From: JAYWXI01 sp036016955
Lineage (GTDB): Bacteria; Bacteroidota; Bacteroidia; Flavobacteriales; Weeksellaceae
Direction of reading: 5' to 3'
Assembly: GCF_036016955.1 (NCBI RefSeq)
Contig: NZ_JAYWXI010000001.1
Span: forward strand, 124,001-188,000
Length of the DNA: 64,000 nt
Both the position numbers and the translations under genes were made by a program. Within the stretch, counting starts at the first letter, position 1, and each line of letters starts with the position of its first letter. This document shows positions 8,126-16,292 of the stretch, piece after piece. The notes below the pieces were generated by a model, which had not been told where the DNA came from, ran no database searches, and saw nothing but the letters and a program-made list of their open reading frames with translations.

Positions 8126-9255
8126 GATTCGGACAGGTTAAAAGCGTAAGTTCTTCTTCGTTTATGATTAACGGGATTATAGTCTTGCCAAAGCAGCTGG
8201 ATGGCTTTATTTTCTTCAAGTTCGGGATTGGTTTCCAAGTATCGGACGCCTTTGCTTCGGAAGGTGTCGTAGATTTCCTTGAAGATGATGGAGGTAACGC
8301 CTCTTTTTTGATAGTCTGGATGGATGCCGATCAGATAGAAATTGGCCCGATCGTTTTTGCGTCCCGCTTTCAGGAGGTGGTACCAGCCAAAGGGGAAAAG
8401 CTTTCCGTTGGCCTTTTGTAAAGCCTTGGAATACGATGGCATGGTGATGGCAAAAGAAATAAGGCGGTCGTTTTCATCGGCAATGCAAACGATGAAGTCT
8501 TTGTCGATAAATCCGAAATATTTTTCTTTGTAAGTTTGGATTTGCTGGTCGGTGATGGGGGTGTAGGACGAAAGGTTTTTGTAGGTTTCGTCCAAGAGTT
8601 TGAACATGGGCTCCACTAAGGGCAAAATTTCTTTTTTGGAACCAAACCGAAGGACTCTCAAGTTGTATTTGGACTTAATCAGGTCGTTAAAACGAGTGAT
8701 TTTTTCGGGGAGTTCTTCAGGGAAGACAATTTCGTATTCTACCCATTCTTTTTCTTTTTTTAGTCCGAGTTTTTCCAAATGGGCCGGGTAGTACGGATGG
8801 TTGTATAAGCCTATCATGGTGGCCATGCGATCAAACCCTTGGGTAAGCATGCCGGCCTTGTCCAGGTTGGTAAATCCCATGGGCCCCTCAATGCGGGGCA
8901 ATTGTTTTTCTTTGGCGAGGTCCAAAGCTTTGCCGATCAGAGCTTGGGAAACGTCGGGATCATCGACGAAATCCAACCATCCGAAGCGCAGTTTTCGAAC
9001 GCCGAGCTCTTCGGCTTCTTTATGGTTAATCATAAGGGCGATCCTTCCGACAATTTTATTATCTTTGTAGGCAAGGTACTGCCAAGCCTGGGAATAGGCT
9101 AATGCCGGATTTTCCTTGGGGTTCCATACGTTTTTCTCGTCGTTGATTAGAGGCGGGACGTAGTTGGGATTATCTCGGTACAGCGACATGGGGAAACGGA
9201 CGAAAGCCTCCAGTTGTTGTTGGTTTTTAACCTCTATGATTTTTACTCCGGACAT
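8122..9255 (-). CDS. GNAT-type N-acetyltransferase-like protein
   Basis: A 377-residue protein. The N-terminal part (FPMSLYRDNPNYVPPLIND, then KIVGRIALMIN) and the C-terminal part (NFYLIGIHPDYQKRGVTSIIF, about 310-330) both look like GNAT segments; the latter resembles the acetyl-CoA pyrophosphate loop (Q-K-R-G-V-T). Such two-part proteins are common in Bacteroidota and their substrate is not known. First gene of a two-gene unit with the small membrane protein at 7937-8125. A -7 box lies about 21 bases upstream of the ATG. Confidence 0.8.
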   Translation of the reverse strand: MSGVKIIEVKNQQQLEAFVRFPMSLYRDNPNYVPPLINDEKNVWNPKENPALAYSQAWQYLAYKDNKIVGRIALMINHKEAEELGVRKLRFGWLDFVDDPDVSQALIGKALDLAKEKQLPRIEGPMGFTNLDKAGMLTQGFDRMATMIGLYNHPYYPAHLEKLGLKKEKEWVEYEIVFPEELPEKITRFNDLIKSKYNLRVLRFGSKKEILPLVEPMFKLLDETYKNLSSYTPITDQQIQTYKEKYFGFIDKDFIVCIADENDRLISFAITMPSYSKALQKANGKLFPFGWYHLLKAGRKNDRANFYLIGIHPDYQKRGVTSIIFKEIYDTFRSKGVRYLETNPELEENKAIQLLWQDYNPVNHKRRRTYAFNLSES

Positions 9256-9276
9256 TTAGTGGATAATTAGATTAGA

Positions 9277-9284
9277 CAAAGATA
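9277..9284 (-). promoter_or_regulatory. Promoter -7 box of the GNAT gene
   Basis: Reads TATCTTTG on the minus strand, an exact TAnnTTTG match, about 21 bases before the ATG at 9255. Confidence 0.6.
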
Positions 9285-9369
9285 ATCATTAAAACAGAAA
9301 CAGAGCGGGCTTTTTGGCATGGTTTTTACATCAGAAAAGAGACGAATTTAAAATTAAAATAAATATAAA

Positions 9370-10059
9370 ATGGGAGTTTATTATCTTATCATCGGCGTGG
9401 TTTTCATTGTCAGCATGATTGTACAAAACAGGTTGAAATCTAAATTTGCACATTATTCCAATGTTCATTTGCAGAACGGAATGTCGGGTAAGGAAATTGC
9501 GGAAAAGATGCTTAGGGACAACGGTATTCACGACGTTCAGGTGATATCCGTTCCGGGGCAGTTGACGGATCATTATAATCCTCAGAATAAGACCATTAAT
9601 TTATCCGAAGGGGTTTATATGCAGCGCAATGCGGCAGCGGCAGCGGTTGCTGCTCACGAGACGGGGCATGCCGTGCAGCACGCTGTGGGGTATAGTATGC
9701 TTCAGCTTCGCTCGAAAATGGTTCCTGCGGTTAATATTGCTTCCAACTTGTTGCAATGGGTTTTGATGGGGGGTATCGTGGTGATGGCAACCAGTGGAAA
9801 TAAAACCCTGCTTTTGATTGGGGTAATTCTTTTTGCCGTGACAACGGCGTTTGCTTTCGTAACCTTACCGGTGGAGTACGATGCGAGTAACCGGGCGTTG
9901 GCTTGGCTTAAGAGTTCGGGGACTTTGGCTAATAAAGCGGAGTATGAGGGCGCTGAGGATTCCTTGAAATGGGCGGCAAGAACGTACGTCGTGGCGGCTT
10001 TGGGATCGTTGGCGCAATTGATTTACTTTGCTTCGATGTTAATGGGAAGAAGGGATTAG
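9370..10059 (+). CDS. YugP-family zinc metallopeptidase
   Basis: A 229-residue membrane-bound protein. The zinc-binding HEXXH motif is present as HETGHAVQHA (about residues 97-106), followed by two or three hydrophobic segments (LLQWVLMGGIVVMATSG, LLIGVILFAVTTAFAFVT) and FVTLPVEYDASNRALAWL, where the third ligand of this family would fall. Length is normal for the family. Biological substrate unknown. It is convergent with yigZ, leaving only 6 bases between stop codons. Confidence 0.9.
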   Translation: MGVYYLIIGVVFIVSMIVQNRLKSKFAHYSNVHLQNGMSGKEIAEKMLRDNGIHDVQVISVPGQLTDHYNPQNKTINLSEGVYMQRNAAAAAVAAHETGHAVQHAVGYSMLQLRSKMVPAVNIASNLLQWVLMGGIVVMATSGNKTLLLIGVILFAVTTAFAFVTLPVEYDASNRALAWLKSSGTLANKAEYEGAEDSLKWAARTYVVAALGSLAQLIYFASMLMGRRD

Positions 10060-10065
10060 TTACGG

Positions 10066-10671
10066 TTATTCTTCAAAACGATAAGAAACCTGATGCATCT
10101 CGGACAATTGTTCCGAGATGTTTTCTTTTTGTGACAATTTTACTGCAGCGGTAATTCGGCATTCGGCGTCGGCGGTGAAATTTAGGATTTTGGCGTCGGC
10201 TTTATTTAAAATTGTAAATAAGCTGTTTTGCTGGCTAAATGGAAAGCGAATTTCCAACTCCGAAGAAAGTTCACGGGTGATGATTTGGGCTTCGTCTAGG
10301 GTGATTTTAGCACTCTCCTTATAGGTTTTGACCAATCCCGAAACGCCAAGTTTGGTTCCGCCGTAGTACCGAACGACGATGAGAAGGATGTTGGTTAGAT
10401 CGTGAGCCAAGAGCTGATTGTAGATCGGTAGCCCTGCGCTTCCTCCGGGTTCTCCGTCGTCGTTGGCTCGATAATTTTCTCCATTGAGACCTAGTCGGAA
10501 GGCGTAGCAGTGGTGCGTGGCTTTAGGATGTTCCGATTTTATTTTTTCGAGCGCGTCCTTTAGTTCTTTTTCGTTATGAACGGGGTAGGCGAAGCCGATG
10601 AATTTGCTTCCTTTTTCTTTTAGTAGAGTGTTTTCTACCGCACGGGCAATGGTTTTATATTCAAACAGCAT
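10066..10671 (-). CDS. YigZ/IMPACT-family protein
   Basis: A 201-residue protein with the family signatures KGSKFIGFAYPV near the N-terminus, RANDDGEPGGSAGLPIYN (about 78-95) and VVRYYGGTKLGVSGLV (about 108-123), followed by a second alpha/beta domain. YigZ/IMPACT proteins are associated with translation control and ribosome function, but the exact bacterial role is not settled. Its start overlaps the 3' end of ribD by 11 bases. Confidence 0.9.
   Translation of the reverse strand: MLFEYKTIARAVENTLLKEKGSKFIGFAYPVHNEKELKDALEKIKSEHPKATHHCYAFRLGLNGENYRANDDGEPGGSAGLPIYNQLLAHDLTNILLIVVRYYGGTKLGVSGLVKTYKESAKITLDEAQIITRELSSELEIRFPFSQQNSLFTILNKADAKILNFTADAECRITAAVKLSQKENISEQLSEMHQVSYRFEE
10096..10130 (+). 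terminator. Rho-independent terminator for the YugP-type gene, inside yigZ
   Basis: On the + strand CATCTCGGA and TCCGAGATG form a perfect 9-base stem around a 7-base loop, followed by TTTTCTTTTT. It lies 37 bases past the peptidase stop and inside the 3' end of the convergent yigZ coding region. Confidence 0.6.
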
Positions 10672-11710
10672 GGGTGAGGTTTCTATAGCATTCGATTAAA
10701 TTGTTTTCTAAATTTTCGGTATGGGAAGGACGGTGAGGAAAGGAGGGAGCGAAGGTTCCCGATTGGAGGACGAGGGATGGATTTTTGATGATAAAGGCTT
10801 CATCCCAAAGACCTGCGCTGATGAATCTTTCAAGAGTATTTGCGCCGCCTTCGACAAGAACCGATTGAATTTCCCTTTGGTAAAGGGCTTTCATGAGATT
10901 GTCGAGGGTGTTTTCTTTTTCTATTTTTACGAAAGTGTTTTGGTTGGCCTGATCTTCTTTTTCTAATTTATGGTTGACGATGAGGGTGGGGGCTTCGTTG
11001 TCGAACAGTCGAGAATGAGGAGGTACCCGTAAATCGGGATCCAGTAGGATTCGGATGGGGTTGGGGCCGTTTAGCTCCCGGGCGGTTAATCGGGGGTTGT
11101 CGTTCAGGGCGGTTTGAGCGCCTACTAATATGGCATTTTCTTCTATTCGGAGTTGGTGCACCCATTGTTTACTGGGGGCGTTGCCAATGGCGGTGGGGGC
11201 GAAATTTTCATCCATTCGTCCGTTGGCAGACTGTGCCCATTTTAGAATGATATAGGGTCTTTTTTTTTGGTGGAAGGTGAAGAAACGACGGTTTAGATGT
11301 TGGCATTCTTTTTCCAAAACCCCGGTTAGGACTTCTATACCGGCTTCTTTTAGAAGGGCAATGCCTTTACCGTTGACTTTTTCGTGGTGATCCAATGCGC
11401 CGATAACGACTTTTTTGAATCCGATTTCTTTCAACGCTAAGGCGCAAGGCGGCGTTTTCCCGTAGTGAGCGCAAGGCTCCAGTGAAACGTATAATGTGGA
11501 TTCGGGGAGAAGGTTAGGGTTTTTTACGCTGCGGATGGCATTGATTTCGGCATGGGCTTCACCGGCTTTTTGATGGAATCCTTCGCCGATAATCCGTCCT
11601 TCGTGAACGATGACGCATCCGACAAGAGGATTGGGGTAAGTGTACCCGAGGGCTTTGCCGGCCAGTTCGATGCAGCGTTTCATATAGCTTTCGTGCGAGA
11701 GTCTTGTCAT
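10661..11710 (-). CDS. ribD: Bifunctional riboflavin biosynthesis deaminase/reductase RibD
   Basis: A 349-residue enzyme of riboflavin synthesis: deamination of the pyrimidine, then reduction of the ribosyl group. The N-terminal deaminase has zinc ligands in GEAHAEINAI (about 50-59) and EPCAHYGKTPPCA (about 79-91). The C-terminal reductase region starts with KRPYIILKWAQSANGRM (about 148) and contains VEGGANTLERF (about 290). Length is normal. Coupled to yigZ downstream by an 11-base overlap. Confidence 0.94.
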   Translation of the reverse strand: MTRLSHESYMKRCIELAGKALGYTYPNPLVGCVIVHEGRIIGEGFHQKAGEAHAEINAIRSVKNPNLLPESTLYVSLEPCAHYGKTPPCALALKEIGFKKVVIGALDHHEKVNGKGIALLKEAGIEVLTGVLEKECQHLNRRFFTFHQKKRPYIILKWAQSANGRMDENFAPTAIGNAPSKQWVHQLRIEENAILVGAQTALNDNPRLTARELNGPNPIRILLDPDLRVPPHSRLFDNEAPTLIVNHKLEKEDQANQNTFVKIEKENTLDNLMKALYQREIQSVLVEGGANTLERFISAGLWDEAFIIKNPSLVLQSGTFAPSFPHRPSHTENLENNLIECYRNLTHAV

Positions 11711-11723
11711 AAGTCGAAATGGT

Positions 11724-11750
11724 CGAAGACGCGAACGGTTCGCGTCTTCT
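11724..11750. other. Strong hairpin between the DUF349 gene and ribD
   Basis: GAAGACGCGAA and TTCGCGTCTTC form a perfect 11-base stem with a 3-base loop. On the minus strand no U-run follows, so it is not a classical terminator; it may be a processing or transcript-end structure. Confidence 0.45.
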
Positions 11751-11776
11751 AAATAAGGATGAATAATTCGTTTTGT

Positions 11777-13576
11777 TTAGTGTCCTGAAATGAGCTGGTG
11801 AAGGCTGATTCTCAGGGTTTCTAACTGTGCTCTTTTTTCGTCGATTTTTTTGAAAGTCTCCTGAAGCAGCGGGTTTTCTCGGCTGGGGATATTGAAGAAA
11901 TTCAAATTGTTTTCCAAAGTGGAGACTTCGTTTTCCAAGTCCGAAATTTGGTTTTTTAATTTTCGAGCTTTATCGGCCAGTTGGGTTTCCGAAAGGTTTT
12001 CGTCCTTAAGGTCGAACTCACTGATTTTATTCAATTTGAGTTTTTCTCTAAGGGTTTTATTGAACTCGGAATTAATGGCGATTTTGTTTCTTGGGACTTT
12101 TCCTATGGCGTTCCACTCGGTTTTTATTTCTTCAATTTTTTCAATGCTTCCTTCTTCGGTGCCGATTTCTTTCAGTTGATCGAGAAGGGCTTTTTTCTTG
12201 GCGTAATTTTCTTTCCAGTTGTCTCCCGATTCTGCATTTTTACTGCGGTAGTTGTCGAAGAACGTATTGCAGGCTTCGCGGAACTCTTCCCATACTTTAT
12301 TGGCTTGGCTTCGCGGAACGTGCCCGATGTTTTTCCAATCTTCTTGCAGTTTTTTGAACAAAGGCACCATGGTTTCCCAATCCTCGGAGGCCATGTTGTC
12401 TTTGGCGATTTGGATGAGCTTTTGCTTGGCTTCCAAATTTTCGATTTGGCTTCCTTTCAAGTTTTTGTAGAAATCGTTCTTGGTGGAGTTGAACTGCCGT
12501 AGGGTTTGTTTAAAGTCTTGCCAGTTCTGGTTGGAGAGTTTTCTCGGTACGCGGCCGGTTTTCAAAAAGTTGTTGCGCAACTCCTCCACCTGGCGGATGG
12601 CTTTCTGCCAAAAGTTATGATTGTGCTCTTTGGTGGCCTGCGTGAGTTTTTTTATTTCGTTTATGATGGCGTTTTTAGCCTCGAGATTTTCGTTTTGTTC
12701 TTTTTCGATTGCAGCGGATAGTTCGGCTTTCCTTTCGTGAATTTGGTTGGAAATGGCTTTGAACTCTTCCCAAGTGTTTTCCCTGAATTCTTCGGCTACG
12801 GGTTCGGCTTCTTCTTTCCAGAGTTTGTGCAGGTATTGCAATTCGTTTAATGCTTTTTGGATGGGCTCTTCCAGCAGGGTTTTAGCGTGTTGGATGATTT
12901 GCTTTCTTTTCTCCAAATTATGTTCGTATTCCTGATGCAGGTAGTCTTTGTTGAGCTCCAGCATCGCATAGAATTGGTTGAGATGATGGTAATAATCGTT
13001 GTTGAGTAGTTTGAAGTCGGTTTTTGCCACTTGACCGGCCTGAGCCCACTCTTCCTTGATGGTTCGGATGGACTTGAAGAGATTGGTTCCGGCTTCGGTA
13101 TTGGAGTAAAGGTTTTTCAGTTTCTCGATGATTTGACGGCGTTCTTCGGCGTTGGCCCGATGTTGTTCTTCTTGGGCTTTTTGGAAGAGGTCGTATTTCT
13201 CCTTGAAAATCGAAGCCAGCCCCGAGAGCCTTGCTGCAAACGGGTGTTCCCAACGGAAATCCTCTGCATTTCCTCCTTCTTCGATGAAGTCGTGCTTTCG
13301 ATCTTCGGTTTCTTCCCCAATTTTAGAGGCCGCTAATTGTTTCAAGCGGTTGAATTCCCGGTGGTATTCTCCGGCGTTGTTCTGATTTAAGCGTTTTTCC
13401 ATTTCGTCCAACAGCTGTTCGAGGGTAAGCTGTTCCGAAGCGTCATCGTGTTCTTCTTCGTTGGAGTCGTCATCCATTAGCTGGTTTGACGTTTCTACGG
13501 GAGCTGTAGGAGTTTCTTGTTCGGAAGGTAAAGCCGTTGGTTTTTCTTGTTCAGAAAGATTGGATTCCGTAATCAT
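11777..13576 (-). CDS. DUF349-repeat coiled-coil protein
   Basis: A 599-residue, highly charged, mostly alpha-helical protein. After an acidic low-complexity N-terminus (about 1-50) come several repeats of the DUF349 type with the shape W-x(4)-G-x-V-P (ENLYSN..EWAQAGQVAKTDF, FLKTGRVPRKLSNQNW, DWKNIGHVPRSQANKVW, EWNAIGKVPRNKIA). It ends in a coiled coil. DUF349 proteins are widespread in Bacteroidota and their role is not known. Start is ATG 13576; monocistronic by spacing. Confidence 0.85.
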   Translation of the reverse strand: MITESNLSEQEKPTALPSEQETPTAPVETSNQLMDDDSNEEEHDDASEQLTLEQLLDEMEKRLNQNNAGEYHREFNRLKQLAASKIGEETEDRKHDFIEEGGNAEDFRWEHPFAARLSGLASIFKEKYDLFQKAQEEQHRANAEERRQIIEKLKNLYSNTEAGTNLFKSIRTIKEEWAQAGQVAKTDFKLLNNDYYHHLNQFYAMLELNKDYLHQEYEHNLEKRKQIIQHAKTLLEEPIQKALNELQYLHKLWKEEAEPVAEEFRENTWEEFKAISNQIHERKAELSAAIEKEQNENLEAKNAIINEIKKLTQATKEHNHNFWQKAIRQVEELRNNFLKTGRVPRKLSNQNWQDFKQTLRQFNSTKNDFYKNLKGSQIENLEAKQKLIQIAKDNMASEDWETMVPLFKKLQEDWKNIGHVPRSQANKVWEEFREACNTFFDNYRSKNAESGDNWKENYAKKKALLDQLKEIGTEEGSIEKIEEIKTEWNAIGKVPRNKIAINSEFNKTLREKLKLNKISEFDLKDENLSETQLADKARKLKNQISDLENEVSTLENNLNFFNIPSRENPLLQETFKKIDEKRAQLETLRISLHQLISGH

Positions 13577-13665
13577 AACAACTTATTTTAAGGTTTTCGC
13601 TGCGGGTCGTTAAAGACCTTTGCGACAGACATACTAATTTCGCAATAAATATAGGGAATTTTCCC

Positions 13666-14394
13666 TTAATAATTCCAAATTTCCCATGCTTTTTCGGCTT
13701 GTTGCTCCAGCATGTAATAACCGTTGACGGTTTTGGCTCCCTTTTCGGCTGCTTTTTTTAGGAAGGCCGTGTATTCGGGGTTGTAGATTAGGTCGATGAC
13801 CAGATGGTTCTCTCCGAGTCCCTCAAAAGGAAAGACTAAGCAGTCTTCCACGTGTGGAAACGTACCCACGGGGGTGCACTGGATGATTAAAAGGTTTTGG
13901 GCAACGTCTTGTGTTGATAGCGAATCGAAGGTAGGTTCGCCTCTTCTGGAAACGGTAAGGTAAGGAATGTTGTGTTTATTCAGAATGTATTTTACGGCTT
14001 TGGCGGCTCCGCCGTCGCCTAAAATTAAGGCGGACTGGTGGTGCTTTTTTTTATGGAGAAGGAGTGTTTTTTCAAAACCTTCGGCATCGGTGTTGTATCC
14101 TTTCAGGTGTCCGTTTTTTACAGAGACGGTATTAACGGCACCGATGGTTTGGGCTTCCTCGCTTAGTTCGTTTAAATAGGGGAGAATTTGTTCTTTGTAG
14201 GGGATTGTGACGTTAAATCCCTTTAGATTTTCCTTCGCTAACAATAGAGGGAGTTGTTCGATGGATGGGAGGTCAAAAACCTCGTAAGCGTGGGTTTTTA
14301 GAAGCAGTTTTTTGAATTTGTGCGAAAAATACTTCTTGGAAAAAGAATAGGCAATGTTCCTACCAACGAGTCCGAAAAGATGAGTGGTTTCCAT
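13666..14394 (-). CDS. aroE: Shikimate dehydrogenase
   Basis: A 242-residue NADPH-dependent enzyme reducing 3-dehydroshikimate in aromatic amino acid synthesis. Visible: FGLVGRNIAYSFSKKYF (substrate-binding serines, where the family usually has hPhSxSP), FNVTIPYKEQILPYL with the catalytic lysine (about residue 66), GAVNTV and the nucleotide-binding turn GDGGAAKAV (about 128). Slightly short for AroE but complete. The -7 box ends 4 bases before the ATG, suggesting a leaderless mRNA. Confidence 0.93.
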   Translation of the reverse strand: METTHLFGLVGRNIAYSFSKKYFSHKFKKLLLKTHAYEVFDLPSIEQLPLLLAKENLKGFNVTIPYKEQILPYLNELSEEAQTIGAVNTVSVKNGHLKGYNTDAEGFEKTLLLHKKKHHQSALILGDGGAAKAVKYILNKHNIPYLTVSRRGEPTFDSLSTQDVAQNLLIIQCTPVGTFPHVEDCLVFPFEGLGENHLVIDLIYNPEYTAFLKKAAEKGAKTVNGYYMLEQQAEKAWEIWNY

Positions 14395-14398
14395 AAAT

Positions 14399-14406
14399 CA
14401 AAGGTA
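14399..14406 (-). promoter_or_regulatory. Promoter -7 box abutting the aroE start
   Basis: Reads TACCTTTG on the minus strand. Only 4 bases (ATTT) separate its last G from the ATG at 14394, so the predicted transcription start falls at or next to the start codon. Confidence 0.6.
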
Positions 14407-14410
14407 CAAA

Positions 14411-14441
14411 AAATGACCAAAGTTTTGCTTTGGTCATTTTT
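14411..14441 (-). terminator. Terminator of the secreted endonuclease gene
   Basis: AAATGACCAAAG and CTTTGGTCATTT form a 12-base stem around a short loop, with an A/T tail on both sides. It lies 15 bases past the endonuclease stop and just upstream of the aroE promoter. Confidence 0.7.
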
Positions 14442-14455
14442 ATTTGAGAGGAAAT

Positions 14456-16234
14456 TTATTTTACTAAAAATTTTAGGGTTTGTCCATCCAGATACAGCAG
14501 GTAGATTCCTTTGGGAAGCTGATAAACGGTGATGGTGTTTCCGTTGCTGAAAGGATGGGGAATGCTTTTTACCAATTGCCCCGACGAAGTGTAGATGTCG
14601 GCTTTGGTAATGCGGTTGAGGTCGTTTCCTTGAAGGTGGATTTCTCCGTTCCGAATCGGATTTTCTTTGATGCGGATGGCTTTTGGAGAATCGAATGCCT
14701 CGGTGCTTAGGTCTTGGTAGCACGTCCAAGAAAGGTTGTCGAAAAGTACCCGGTTGCTTGAGGAGCTATTGTTTTCGATGGAAATGATAACGTTGCCAGA
14801 AATGTTAATGTTTTCGATCGTAGTGGTGGTTTCGTTGTCTCCGTAAGGGATGGTTCCTACGCTGTTTCCGTTAACTTTTAGGGTGAAAGTACCACTGCCG
14901 CCCGAAAAGACTCTTTTGGTGGTGATTTTCAGAGAGCCAATGCCGTTTGCTGTGGCGGAGGCTTCCAATTTACCATTTCGGATTAGGATGGCTCTCCCGT
15001 TGAGGGATTGGTCGGTTCGGGCATCGGTGGCTGTCCACAAGATGCCGTTGTTGCTCCAAGTTCGGGTGCTATAGTTGCTGTTTGACGCAGGAATGGCCTC
15101 GAAATCTTCCGTTGCACAAGGGATGGAAGGGATGGGAGCAACCAGAGTATTGGTTGTAAACGAGATGCTTTGCGACTGAGCAGAAGCGTTCCCCATCGCA
15201 TCATAGGCATCCACCGTTACAGTATAGGTGGTGTTGGCCTGAAGTCCGTTAAGGGTTGCGGTGGTTGTGGATGAGGAGGTGTGAAGTTGTCCGTCGATGT
15301 AGACACGGTAACCGGCTACTGCAACATCATCCGTGGAGGCAGTCCACTGCACGGTTGCACTATTGGCGGTAATATTGCTGATGCTCACGTTGGAAGGAAC
15401 CGATGGTGGTGTTTGGTCGGCTGATTCTCCCCAGATTGCACTGACCCAAGAAGGGTTGTCGATATAGGGATTTCGGTTGCCTTGATAGTTGTAGGCGGCG
15501 TTGTTTCTTGCGATTTCTCTCGGTGAAACGGGGTCTTTTAGGTGCCATTTCAAAAGCAGGTCCAATTGCCATTTTTGGAGGCCTTGCTCTCTTGTTCCGT
15601 TGAAAATATCCCCTTGGTTAAAAGAAGGGAGAAGGTTTTCGTAGCGGGTTACGAAATAGAAAATCATTCGGGCAATGTCGCCTTTAAATTCGTCGATGGG
15701 TTCAAAAACAGTTCCTTGGAAGCCTGGAGAAGTGTTGTAGCCTAATTTGGATCCGTTTTTAGAAACATAACTGGCCGCGTTGACTTCACCGAAGGGAAAG
15801 TTGCTTCTTTTTCCATTGACGTAGCCGTCAGAGGGAACAACAAAATGAATGTCGTTTCTCATAGGGGTTCGGCTGCCAAAAAGGCTTTGGGGAATGATGT
15901 GTTCCCGGTTGTAACAGTCGCTTTCGGCTTTATAATTTCCGCAGGTTTTGTTGTTATGGCTGTAGTTGTAGGGATCGGTTCCGTTAGGGTTTTCAGAGTA
16001 CATATCCAGTACGCTGCCGTCGTTTTCGTAAAAATAGTCGGAGTCTGTGGCTGTGTATCCACTATAAAGGTTGTCATAACCTTGATCCTGATGTCCATTT
16101 GAGATGATGTCGCTTAGTTTGGACTTTAGCGAGTAGCCTGTTAGATTTTCGGTTCCGCTGTAATAGTCTGTGGGAGCTTGTGCCAGCAGAAGGGAAGAAG
16201 CAAGAACAATAAAAAGATGGAATAATTTTTTCAT
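14456..16234 (-). CDS. Secreted endonuclease I with fibronectin III domain and T9SS sorting tail
   Basis: A 592-residue extracellular nuclease. Order: signal peptide (1-20, ending LLAQA); endonuclease I domain (about 25-270) with the catalytic-site motif NREHIIPQSLFG near residue 108; fibronectin type III domain (about 275-365, PPSVPSNVSISNITANSATV); a jelly-roll-like region (about 370-500); and a C-terminal Por-type sorting domain (about 520-592) with NPIRNGEIHLQ and LPKGIYLLYLDGQTLKFLVK. The tail marks it as cargo of the type IX secretion system, whose machinery is not in this window. Likely role: degrading extracellular DNA for nutrient or phosphate supply (inference). Confidence 0.93.
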   Translation of the reverse strand: MKKLFHLFIVLASSLLLAQAPTDYYSGTENLTGYSLKSKLSDIISNGHQDQGYDNLYSGYTATDSDYFYENDGSVLDMYSENPNGTDPYNYSHNNKTCGNYKAESDCYNREHIIPQSLFGSRTPMRNDIHFVVPSDGYVNGKRSNFPFGEVNAASYVSKNGSKLGYNTSPGFQGTVFEPIDEFKGDIARMIFYFVTRYENLLPSFNQGDIFNGTREQGLQKWQLDLLLKWHLKDPVSPREIARNNAAYNYQGNRNPYIDNPSWVSAIWGESADQTPPSVPSNVSISNITANSATVQWTASTDDVAVAGYRVYIDGQLHTSSSTTTATLNGLQANTTYTVTVDAYDAMGNASAQSQSISFTTNTLVAPIPSIPCATEDFEAIPASNSNYSTRTWSNNGILWTATDARTDQSLNGRAILIRNGKLEASATANGIGSLKITTKRVFSGGSGTFTLKVNGNSVGTIPYGDNETTTTIENINISGNVIISIENNSSSSNRVLFDNLSWTCYQDLSTEAFDSPKAIRIKENPIRNGEIHLQGNDLNRITKADIYTSSGQLVKSIPHPFSNGNTITVYQLPKGIYLLYLDGQTLKFLVK

Positions 16235-16292
16235 AGTAATGATATAGCTTTTTCAGACCGTAAAATTACTTTTAAAAAACCGAGGACGAAAA

